A stretch of 64,000 nt of DNA from Aurantiochytrium sp. KH105 (taxonomy: Eukaryota; Sar; Bigyra; Thraustochytrida; Thraustochytriidae): contig BGKB01000035.1 of assembly GCA_003116975.1 (NCBI GenBank), positions 310,001-374,000 of the forward strand, given 5' to 3'. Shown here one piece after another: positions 36,624-47,600 of this stretch. The notes beneath the pieces were generated by a model that ran no database searches, had not been told where the DNA came from, and worked only from the letters and a program-made list of their open reading frames with translations. The translations under genes and the position numbers were made by a program. The stretch's first letter is position 1, and each line of letters begins with the position of its first letter.

Positions 36624-37616
36624 GGCGGCCCAGCGATGCTGACGCCGAGTAGCTCGCGCAGGATTCTTGCTTGCAGCACGAGTGAAGCGTGAGTCCTGCC
36701 AGGCGCAGCTGCTCAGCCGCGCAGCCGCCCGGCGCCCCGCGGGAGAGCTCCGGGGCCGCGCGCTCGGCTGGTCTGTCTGAGCGTTTGTTTGTTTGTTTGT
36801 TTGTTTGTTTGTTTGTCGCGGCGGTGACGGCGGCCTGACGCTCGCTTGCATGCAAAGCTTCACAGAGAGATGGATGGATGCGCGCACCTTGCCGCGCCGA
36901 GGCCCTCGCTGCTGGCGGGTGTCGCAGGCGACTTCTTCTGCGTCTGCGGCGCGCACGGCGCGTATGGAGAGCGCGAGCAGCAGGCGAGCTTGAGTCGGGG
37001 CCGCACGGTTCCAGGTTTGACGTGGATGAAGACGGGGTCTCGGAACCAGCGGAACTTCGTTCGACGACGGATGACGTGCGAGCAAGCAAGGAAGCCACTG
37101 CAAGGTGGCTGCTGCAGAACAGGGAACAAGCAGAGGATCATCGTGGCATTGCGAGAAGATGGCCGGGCCCGCCGGCGAGATACGTCATGAGCCGCGAAAG
37201 CAAAGCAAGGCACAGCTCGCGGGGAGGGAGGAGGGAGGCCAGGAGACGGAGCGAGCGGGACGAAGAAGATAGTCACTAATTAGAGTGTGGAAGGGGGTAA
37301 ATCTGAGAAGGGGCGTTGCTCTTGTCTTTCACGGGCAACGGCACCCTGCAAAGCGAGTGATGAAGATGAGCTCGACGAGCTCGTGGTCATCATTGATGGT
37401 GTCTTGAGAAGAGGCTCCCCTTTCGAAAAAGCAAAATCAAAAAGGCAACGCGAGAGACGCTAAGCCGATGAGCTTGCGATGAAGAGAAAGGAAGGAGGGA
37501 AGAAAGAAAGATGGTCCTCGTCGCCCTCTCGCCTAAGATCAGACAAAACGACCTGGTCAGGTGTGCAAATTGTGACCAGAACGTCGCATAGCAGGAGGGA
37601 GGGGAAACGGCGGCGC
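36624..37616. other. intergenic between ABCA start and ferredoxin-like stop
   Basis: About 1 kb. It holds the ABCA 5' flank with (GTTT)n at 36783-36816 and, further right, the 3' UTR of the ferredoxin-like gene. Short plus-strand frames (for example 36878-37279) are Arg/Ala-rich and have no recognisable domain. Confidence 0.45.
36783..36816. repeat. (GTTT)n microsatellite
   Basis: Eight GTTT units, 160 bases upstream of the ABCA start codon. Confidence 0.9.
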
Positions 37617-38234
37617 TTAAGGGATGTCAGCGGGAAAAGGATCCGGGACGTAGATCTCTACGCCCTCCATCTCCTTCGTCAAGAAGATGCTGGCGCCGAT
37701 CCGGCTCTCTGGCAAACGGGGGCCGCGGCCAAGAGCGTCCATGTTGGACAGCGCCTTGTCCTCATCAGGCCCGACAGGGGGCATGAGGTGCTGGTACTTG
37801 GGGGGCACGAGCACATGGGTCTGAAAGCTTTGAATTCCGTCGCCAAAGATGTCCTCCGTCCACAAGTCGGTCACCTTGCGGCTGAGGGGCAAGGGAGCCA
37901 GGACGAGGTCATCCTTGAGATCCTCAAACTTGAAGCGAGCCGCAGCTTCGGTCAGAGACTCTCCAACGAGTCCGGCGACCTCCACGCGCTTGTTGTCCTC
38001 GTCAATAAGCGTGAACTTGACGACGCTCTCCGCGATCGACGGGGGCGCGTCGCCGGGCTTGAAGTCGTGCGCCTTGGCGTACGTCGACGACGAGGTCGGC
38101 TCGAAGCTCGGGCCGGACGCCATGGTCCTCACGCCCTGTGCGGCCCACGTGCGGGCGCCGGCTCCGGCGCTGCGCCCGAGCGCGCTGGCGGCCAGCAGCC
38201 CTCCGCGCATGCCGCTGCGTGCGATGGCCGACAT
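37617..38234 (-). CDS. ferredoxin-fold protein lacking all cluster cysteines; candidate complex I bridge subunit
   Basis: The 205-residue product contains no cysteine. After an Ala/Arg-rich mitochondrial-type leader (about 1-38) it follows the adrenodoxin/Yah1 pattern: VKFTLIDEDNKRVEVAG (72-88), GESLTEAAARFKF (91-103), then FGDGIQSFQTHVLV (130-143) where the cluster loop should be, and ESRIGASIFLTKEMEGVEIYVP (176-197), matching the ferredoxin ending SRLGCQI...DGLxVxLP. The four ligand positions are Phe130, Ser136, Thr139 and Ala181. Known precedent: plant and some protist complex I contain a ferredoxin-like subunit that bridges the two arms and does not work as a normal [2Fe-2S] carrier. That role is inferred here. 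The ATG at 38234 was chosen because it starts the leader; upstream frame is repeat-derived poly-Ala/Arg. Confidence 0.85.
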   Translation of the reverse strand: MSAIARSGMRGGLLAASALGRSAGAGARTWAAQGVRTMASGPSFEPTSSSTYAKAHDFKPGDAPPSIAESVVKFTLIDEDNKRVEVAGLVGESLTEAAARFKFEDLKDDLVLAPLPLSRKVTDLWTEDIFGDGIQSFQTHVLVPPKYQHLMPPVGPDEDKALSNMDALGRGPRLPESRIGASIFLTKEMEGVEIYVPDPFPADIP

Positions 38235-39090
38235 CTTCCTCCTCCGCTCTGCTCCGCGCGAGCGCTGCCTGCTCTGCCTCCTCGCTCCCGCCGCCGCCGC
38301 CGCCGCTGCTGCCGCCGCCGCTGCGCTGCGCCGCGTGCAACCTCGCTCGCGCTCTCCGCCGCGGTCTCGGCTGTCTTGGTCTGTCTGTCTCTGCCTGCCT
38401 GTCTCTCTCTCTCTCCCTCCCTCTCTCTCTCCCTCTGTCTGTGTGTCTCGCGGCTGCCGCAGCCGCCCGGTCTGCCCGTCCACTTGCGCCGCCGCGCATT
38501 GCCCACTTGCGCGCCGCGCATTGCCCACTTGCGCCGCCGCCGCCGCAAGTCGCCTATCGCCCCCGCCTCGCGCGGCAGCCGCTGCTGGGTGGGCAATGCA
38601 CGCCCTTGCAGCTCCTCTTCTGACGGCTGACGTGAGAAAGCGTTGTCCTCACACTTATGTTAGGCCTAGGCCTGGGCCTAATAATGAGGAGTGAGTGAGT
38701 GAGTGAATGGCTGACTGTGAGTCTGGGGGACGCGAAGCGAAGCTGCACGCATTGCTCGGCGGCCAGGTGGGTGGTGGGCCTGTGATGTGATTTGGAGGAG
38801 ATAAACAGTTGGTTCGATCTTTTTTTCCATCGTCTTCATGCACGGATTCTTTCCGAGTCTGAGTCGTGAAGAGTAGATTCTGGCAGACCGACCTCCTACC
38901 CCTCGCTCACAAGATACTCCATTCGTTCATTCATACTTTGATTATACAGTTAGTAGGACCTACCACTAAATTTCTTCTTCTTCTCTCTTTCTTTTTTTTG
39001 TGGTGGTTGTTATGCACAATCAATGCAGCCAGACGAGGGACCCTCTTTCATCCTTCGTCGTGTGGCCCGGCCCACCCACGTGGAATAATC
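38235..39090. other. intergenic, 3' flank of UBR4-like gene and 5' flank of ferredoxin-like gene
   Basis: About 855 bases. It includes a GCCGCC-type run (about 38286-38330), a CT-rich run (about 38390-38450), a TAGGCCTAGGCCTGGGCCTA compound palindrome at 38661-38680, (GTGA)n at about 38690-38705, and GTAGGACCTAC at about 38953-38963 some 130 bases after the UBR4-like stop. No gene was supported. Confidence 0.5.
38661..38680. promoter_or_regulatory. AGGCCT compound palindrome
   Basis: Overlapping AGGCCTAGGCCT followed by GGGCCTA, the longest of the recurrent palindromes, about 410 bases downstream of the UBR4-like stop codon. Confidence 0.35.
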
Positions 39091-41754
39091 CTATTGGGAC
39101 TTCATTGCAGAACTACGAAGACGGGTCCAAACATCCAGGTCAGCAGAAGGTACCCCAGACGCAGCGAGAAGAGCCTCCGCAGAGTCTGCTGGGAGCAGCG
39201 AACGCTCAAAGTCCTCGCACACTCTTTCGACAGTTGCCAAGGCGGCGTGCTCGTCGCGCATGACCGAGGTCAAGAGGTCCTCGTCCGCCGTGCGCAAGCC
39301 CCGCAGCTTGTCCACAATTATAAAGATACGCAAACCAGCCAAAATAGCCGCCGTCTCGCTCTGCGCAGCATTGCTCGCAGAAGCTGAAGACGAGTGCGAC
39401 GAGAGGCTAACACGCCGTTGCTGCGTGGGGACTCCCGAACCCGCCGGGAGTCGGCTCGCGCGAACCTCGCGCGCATACGTCAATACGCCTTGCAAAAAGG
39501 CAGGGCGGGCAGCTTGCCACTGCTCGCTCGAAAATGCAAACAGCGAAGCAACCAAGGCCATCACCAGGTCAGAGGAGATTGAAGAGCTCTCCTCCGCGCC
39601 GTCCGAATGTACAAACGACTCGGCGTCGCTGTCTCCGGGAACAGCGGTATTTGTAGGCCGTTGGGCGCCTTCCGCGTGGCCACCACAAGCGGCCTCAATA
39701 AGGTTGACGGCGCAAAAACGCTCCACAATAACGCGCAGCGCCTGCCGTTGGCTGTTCGAACCATTCTCGAGAAGATGTCCACACATGGAGAGAAGCGGAA
39801 CCAGCAGCTTGAAATTGCTGTCATGGCCACCGCCGTGCGTATCGACACTCAGAGGTTCGTCCCAGGAGAGGCGCAAGAGCAGCGCTCGAATGTCAAGCAG
39901 TACAATGCTCATAGCGCAGGGGCCATGTGAGGATGACAGCGACGGGACGATACGCCGCTGCAGCTTTTCAAAGTACTGTTCCACGAGGCCATTGTATGCC
40001 TCTGACGGTACCGTCGGAGGGCCCCGCAGCGGAAGCAGATTGTTGGTCTTAACATTTGTGTTGCGCAATTCAGCACCTTCCCACTCGGAGCGCTTCACCT
40101 TGTCGTGCGCCATATCCACGCGCACAGCTTCCGAGTGGCACGATAGGTGCACCGCATTGAACGAGGTCACCGAACTTGTCCCAAGCAAGCGCCGCCGTCC
40201 AGGCAGCCCAGCGCTTTTGGGCCGCGCCCTTGCGGCCCACAATGACGTTCGTGCCTCGGCCTTCTTCGCCTTGCCGCTCTTTGAGCTCGTAGAGCCGTCC
40301 GTCTTGGCCTCCTCCTCCACGTCCTCCTTTGTTTCATCGTCGGCGTCGAGAGAAGCGATCTGCTCCACAATCTCAAACACCTTGGGGAGATGTTCCGCTA
40401 CACTTGACGCCAGTTCGCGCACCTTGGCAACGGCAGACGAGGACACCATACCCGAAGGCACTTCGTCACAAGCGCCTGCCACGGCTCCATCCACATTGAC
40501 ATATGAAATGGAAGACTCAATGTCGATGGCCTTACTGAAAATATACACGCCCATGGGTTCGCTGGGCTGGTTGATGTAGCCTTCCTTGCAGACTACGCAC
40601 GGATGCTCTTCATTCTCGAGACTCTCCATCTCCTTCATCCACGACGGCACACTCGGAACGCCAGCTTGCGCCAGTTTTGCCTTCTTGTTCTTGCCCTTGT
40701 TCTTGCCCTTTTCCTTCTTCTTCTTCTTCTTCTTATTCGTCGCCGTCGTCGTTGCCGGCATCGTCGTTGTCGTCACTGTTGTATTGTTCCCATCCCGTGC
40801 AGGATCTTGAGCAGACCCTTTCTCCACAGCGTCCTCTTGGCCTGACGCAGTGGTTGGTGATTTTGCCTCGCCACCCTCGCCACCGTCCAAATCCTGCGAG
40901 TCTCTACGCTTGCGCTTGCGCCCGCTCGCGTCAGAGGTGGAATTGACTGGGCTCAAGCCCATCTTTTTCAACAGAGTCCGCTGCTTGGCGGAAGCACGCT
41001 GTCGCTTCGCTTCTCGACGCGCAGAGCGCAAGTCATCCAAATAAGCCTGCTGCGTCGGATTGTCTGCAATTGCAGCGTTCATAAAGGCGTCGGCGTACTC
41101 TCCAATAAGAGGCACGTCCTTTGCAGGAATCGTCTCCATCTCAAAGGCCAAATCGAGGAGGCCCCTCTCGCGAATAAGCCGCTGCGTCTCTCCATGACCA
41201 CGTCCCATTCCCGTCAAGAGACCCATGGCGAGCATGACAGAGGGCGTCCGCGCGAGACGCGCGTACGCTTCGCGCATCGTTTTTTGTGCGCGCTTTCGTG
41301 GCCCGGCCTTGCCGTCTGCCTTGTTCGTTTTTCCCGACGGCGCCTCGCGGGCCCACCACTTGGCGATGTGCTCGATCAAGTACTGGGTAAATCCCATCTC
41401 CAGAGACATGTCCCTTAGCAGAATCGCGTTTTTATCCCTTCCCATGGCCATAATGGACCAGTACACGGTTTTAATGTCGTCTTGCATTGCAATGGCATTC
41501 TGCGGAGACTCGTCAATGCGATCCAGGTCCGTCAGACGCTTGAAGCGATCCAGCAAGACGCGCATTTCCTCGCGCCGCCCAAACGTGAGAAAGGGAAGCA
41601 GTCGGCACAAAGCGCGCTTGTTGCGCAACGAGGTCGTCCGGTTGCGATCGTCGAGGTGCTCGAGTGAAACCTGCAACTGGCTCTGTTCGTTGGCCGGGAC
41701 AGATGTTGCGTTTGCAGATCTGGCTTCGGCTTCGCCGTCCCCCTCGCTGCTGCC

Positions 41755-41792
<38 letters not shown>

Positions 41793-44569
41793 CTTCTTGG
41801 CCCTCGCCCTCGTCAATGCGTTCCACCACAAGCCGCTCGAGGATAATCACCACCATCTCAGCCAGGTCGCCCGCGCTTGGCTCTTGAAAGGATGCGCGCA
41901 ATACACCCAAAAGAGTTCGGATTCCACCTGCTTGGCGGGAAGCGAGCACCGTGCGATTGGAGGCACAATTGCAAGCGAGTCCCAACATGTGAACCATGCC
42001 GGACACACAATCGCGAGCGATCTTGGACTTGAGCGAAAATGTAGAGCTCGAGGCTTGCAAAATTGACAAAATTGCGTCCAGACCATCCGGCTGCAGCAGC
42101 TTTGTCTGCGCGTACCGCGTCTCGGGGTCCTCGACTTCCTCCGTGTCGTCCTGCAGCGTTTCCACAAAGTCTTCCGTCGCCTCGCCGTCAATGCCCATCA
42201 AACGATAGGTAATTTCCATGGGCCGAATCACCGTGCCCTCCTCGTCATCTTCGTCAGCGAGATGGTGTTCCTCATCGTCCGACACGTCCGAGTCGCCCCA
42301 ATTCCCCTCAACGGCCTCTTCGGCGCCCTCCGTCTCCCGCAAATACGGCAGCCAAACCTTTTCGTAGACGAGACGAACTGGCAGATCCACATTGACAATT
42401 TTGCCGGCCACAAGAAACTCCATAATGTCCTGCGCATTTGCAAAGTTTAAGTCCTTAGCAATCTTGGTGCGGAGATCGCGCATGGTTGGCTCGACCGTGC
42501 GCTTGCTCGTTCCGGACCTATCCGGTTTCGCAAACCGATACTGAGTGCTCGAGCTCACGTCCAGGATGTCCTGCCAGAATTGCTCCATGTCGGCGCTGGC
42601 ACTCGTCGCAGACTCACTTGTCGGGCCCCGACTTTGTGCGCTTTGCTCCTGTTGCGGAGCCTCGTTCGGTGCATGCCCGCCTACATTTCCATCTGTCGAA
42701 TCCGCGCCCTCTTCGCCCTCAGCGCTGGGAACAGGAATGTCCTCAATGCTAAATGGGTTGCTGTCGAGGTTGGACGAAAAGTAATCCTCCTGCGAACGCA
42801 GCCGACTCATGACAATGTACACGTTGGGGAGACGCTTGACAGGCTCGACAATTCCTGCAAGCTCCGATACTAAACGCATCAGGCACTGCACGATAGCGTG
42901 CACCTCAGTCGCACCACATGCGTTGTTGTTCAGCTTCGTCGCGCTTCCTCGCAGCATCCTGGCTGCCGCGCGAAAGATTTGCGAATCGAACTCTCGGTCT
43001 TCCGTGATTGCTGTCATGATATACTGCAGCTTTTGCCGTGCACTTTGCACCCCATCGATGCTGGGAACGCATCGTAGAGAATTCAAATTGATCTCCGATC
43101 CCATAACTATTTCCAGACGCTTCAAAGCGATGATGCGCCGAGTGGATGGAACAGTGTCCATCAATAGATGAAGAAGATCGGTAGTGCTCGCCAACCACGC
43201 CATCGACTGACCAAGCATTGACGCATCGCGCGGCAACTCCGTGTGATTTTGAAGCAACGTATGTTCGTACCGCACTACGTTCTCCGTCTCCATACCAATA
43301 ATCAAGCAAAGATTTTCCACAATGCCGTGCACCGCACTCACGCTGGAAGTTAGAGCCGCATTTCCGTGCATGATACCGAGAAGGAGCCCAACCAACCCAT
43401 GGACTTGCTGAGGGCCCAAATCGTATCGTCTGGTTTCCCATGTTTCACGAACAAAACGCACGTAGCCGGCCTGAAAGGAGGCAAGATCCGTAGCGTCGAG
43501 GGAAGCCACACCATCACTGACGACCTGCTCCAGAGCCTGGCGAACGCAGATCTGCGAGCTATCTGAAGCGACTCGCCAAATCCACGTCCAGGACCCTGGG
43601 TCCGCAAACCGTCGGCTTCTGGCGTCCGCAGCGCTATGCTCGGTGAAGTCCGCAAGCCTCTGCCAGTGAGCCCTCACAAACTTTACGATCCGATGGGCCG
43701 CCACTTGCTTGTCGCTTGTCCGTAGAAACTCGGGATCGAGCGAGCGCAGAAGTCCAAGCTTGGCCGAAGAGAGCGCCTTCGTTGAGGTAAGACCTTCGTG
43801 AACTGCTCCAAGCAGGGGAGCCAGGACGGCGTGAGCAAACGCTGCATTTGTCCATCCAAGCGTCTCGAGTTCCACCATCTCTCGGAGTATATCAAGAAGA
43901 AAAGCCAGGCCCCCGTCTTCAGGGTCCGTGCACGTTGTAAAGAGCACCTGCACAAGGCCGATGACCCAATTCGAGTTGCCCAAAGACTCCGGATAGCGGG
44001 CAACGACCATAAGTCTGGACCGAACAGCGCTCCGAACGGCTTCCAAAGCGCTTTGACTTGTGTTTGCGAGACCAAGAATCGCAAACAGAGGCCCCTTTCC
44101 GCGAACCGCCGGGCCAGCTCGAGTCCCTTCTCCGATGTTCTTTGCTCCATTGGGCTTTTCTGAGTCATGATCCTTGCCTTCGCCACCCTTCTTGTTATTG
44201 CCTTGGCTGTTTGGCTTCTTTCCATCTTGCTCCTCCGTGCGAGATGAGCTGCGGTTTGCATCATTCTGTGATTCTTGATGAATGTTGCGATGAAGACTTG
44301 CCGCAATACGCGCAGCGCCTTCTTCTGTATCCGAATCCACTGCCATGGGGATGATGCCGAGGTCAAGAATGTCGCCTTCGCCGTCACCGTCTTTGTTCCC
44401 ACCAGTTGCAACGAGACCCGAAATCTTGACTTGGGATTCAACATGCCGGTGTGCCCTCCCATTGACATTTTGATCGTCATCTTTCTCCTCGTCATTTTCA
44501 TCCTCGTCTTCCTCGTCGTTATCGTGATCATCGTCGTCGTCGACAACATCATCATCATCATCATCGTCG

Positions 44570-44601
<32 letters not shown>

Positions 44602-47600
44602 ATCGTCATCATCATCATCATCATCGTCGTCGTCGTCGTCATCATCGTCATCGTCGTCATCGTCGTCGTCCTTGTCATTGTTACCCACATCATCACCGTT
44701 CTCAATGTTGCCTTCATCCGCCATGTTGTTTTTGGCGGTGGTGCCCTCTTCATCACCAGCCACATCAGCAACCAGTTCATCAGCTCCATGATCCGATTTT
44801 TTGCGTGCAGCCTTGCGGTCACCCATGACGTCAACTTTGCTCCTTCCCCCTGCACTGTCGTCCCCGTTGCCGTTGCCATCATCTTCGTCCCCGTCACCGT
44901 CATCATTGTCATCATCATCATCGTCGTCGTCGTCGTCGTCGTTGTCGGCATCTCGTTCTTCTGGACCAAAGCCATCAAAAAAGAACAGAGAGTCAGCCTC
45001 GCTAGCTACGCCAAATTCTAGACAGTTGTCAAGAAACGAGGCGCACGATTTTGAAGAAATAGGTCCAAAAAGCCAGGGTGTCTTCTTGAGCGTGGCTAAA
45101 AGATGGAAAACGGCGTCCGAAAGCTCAGTGGCGCAGCTTTGACAGGTGTTCACGAGCAGACCCGGCACTCGCTGTGCACAGCGGGCGATTCTGCGTTCCG
45201 AGGCACGGCGAAACGCACCAAACTTTCCATCCGTAGAATCCGATGCAAAGTCCGAGGATCTGACATTTGGCGAGGATCTCACCATTGCCAGTGCGCTCCG
45301 ATGGTTGTAAAGTGCCAACTGCCTACGAATGTCAGCAAGTGCGCAGCGAATGGTCAAGAGCTTCTGATAGAGCGCATGGGGTGATTGGTCGTACGCCTCC
45401 TTCGCCTGCACGAGGTGTGGTTGCATCTCCACTTGCACTTCATGGGCATCTGGGTACATCTTTTGAACCATCGTCCTGGAAGAAGAGCCTGCGCGGCGGC
45501 TCTCACGGCTTGAGCGAGACCCCGTGCTTCTTGCGAGTGATGACGACGACGCCGACAGCGCTCCGCCACGAAACATCGTTCGCGCCTTGCTCGCCCCACG
45601 GGAGTACCCCTCTGAATTCTTGCCCGAGAAAGCGCCTGGGTTCTGCATTGCAGTTTCGAGAAGCTGCAGCGTGTCGCTGGACTGGAGATACGTTCGCAAA
45701 GTATCGCCGAGACCTGCTCGTTTTGCCGCGGCTGGGTCTTTGCCCTTGCTCCCAGAAGGTCGGACGCCATCCGGTGGTGCTCGAGGACGACGCTGCGACA
45801 ACGACGAGCCACCGAGAGCACGGTGGTCATCGCGGGATGATCGAAAGATATCAAGTGACCGCAATAGATCAATCCGAGCGCCGCGACCATTCCCGATGTC
45901 TTCGACCATATCAGAATAGTCACCAAGAATCCAGCGTTGGTTTCTTCTTGGCCCACCACCGCTCCGGCGCTGTGAATGGGACTCGGACTGGGACTGAGAC
46001 TGGAACTGAGACTGCTGCTGCTGCTGCTGCTCGGCAGCAGCGCTGGAGCCTCTTCCCGGCGACAATCTTGCATCCCCATCCTTCCCGGGACGTGCTTCAC
46101 CCGGAGACCGGACGAGACTCCCTGGGAGGTGACGAGCTGCGAGCTCCCACAAGCACACGCCGTCGTTCTCAGACGCCGATGTGTGCTCAAAGATGTTATC
46201 TCGCAGCTTCTGGGCAGTCTCCTCAAAAGATGCGATGCTTCGATTCGCCTGCTCGCGATCCGCCTCCGAGAAAATTGGCGGATAATCGGTCGACACGCGA
46301 GCATCAAGCGTGTAGGAAAATTTTGCATAGCGACAGTACCCACAGTCCACGCAGAGAAAGGCATTCCGGTCCTCCTGATTAATGCGACGACATTGCCTGC
46401 ACTGGAAGACGACCTCGCCACATGAACACACGCCATTCTTGTTGTTGACGACACGGTTGCAACGCGGACAGGTTTGGCGTTCACTGTTCTGACTAATTGC
46501 CAGTTCACTTGTGGTGTGATATCGGAACAGGAGATTGCACGTTGCCACAGGAACTGCAAGACGCGCCGTCAAGCGATAGATTGCGCTCTTGCCCATGGAA
46601 AATGTAGCGATCTCGTGCCACTGGTCGTCCTGGCCCTGCAAGGCCTTCAAGTCTGCAGATGGATCGCTGTTGCAAAAGACAGAGACCTTGTCAACGCCGC
46701 AGCCGAACACGGAGGATTGCGTCTGCACCGTGGCATGAATCGCACTCACCGAATACATGCAGTCCATCCGCACGAGCATCGAGTTGGCTGTGAAGCTAAA
46801 TTCCCGGCGCGATGACTGCAGTGTCAAGCTCTTGTACTCCCGACGCGGCGGACGACATGTCCCGCACGCATGCAGCATCATTGCGCTTGAGGCAACAGGT
46901 GGTATCGCAACCTTCCGCAGGGTGTCCGATGCCGTAACCGGAGGTGACCGCTCATCATGAGAAGCAGATTGGGCTGATGGGTTCTTTTCCGTGCCATGTC
47001 CTGAAGACGAAGTCCACTTTCTCGGCCCAGAGTGTGCACTGAAGGAAGTGGACGAATGTCCCGCAGCGGCATCCTTGGGCAATTCCAGCAAGGAAGACCC
47101 TATACAGACAAGATTTCCGAGCTGAAGGTTGCGGATATGCGCAATGTCCCCGAGAACAATAGGGGCCAGTCCAGCAAGAATGTCTTCAACCTTGACACCA
47201 AGCGCGCGTTTCGTTGCTGCGTCAAAATCAGTCTCTTCCCACTCCCCATTTGAAGCCATGGTGCGGATCAAATGAATGACCTCCAGACCAAATTGTGACC
47301 CGCTCTCAAGCAAAGTTTGAAAGCGTGCAACAAGATGAACCACCATGGCGCCTCGCACCGACTTTCGCGTCTCTGCCCACGCGCTCTCATCCTTATTTTG
47401 ATCCGCCAGGCGTGGTGATCGGCTCAGGCAAACATACACGCGACGCCAGAGCGCAGCGCTTAGTAGCCGTACGCCCTCAACAGGATGCTCGAGCATCAGA
47501 AATTCCACAAGTCTGCTCAAAAGACTAGGATCATTCGTGAGAAGTGTCACGAGCATCTCCTGCGAAGCCATAAGATCTTGCTGACTGCTCGCCATACTTC

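Noticed and set aside
36624..37103. N-terminal extension of the ABCA protein
   Set aside because: It includes NKQTNKQTN from the (GTTT)n repeat; the family start at 36623 is clear.
44275..45021. Hydrophobic Ile/Val-rich plus-strand frame inside the giant gene
   Set aside because: It is the antisense reading of the poly-Asp tract (GTC/ATC), giving false membrane-like sequence.
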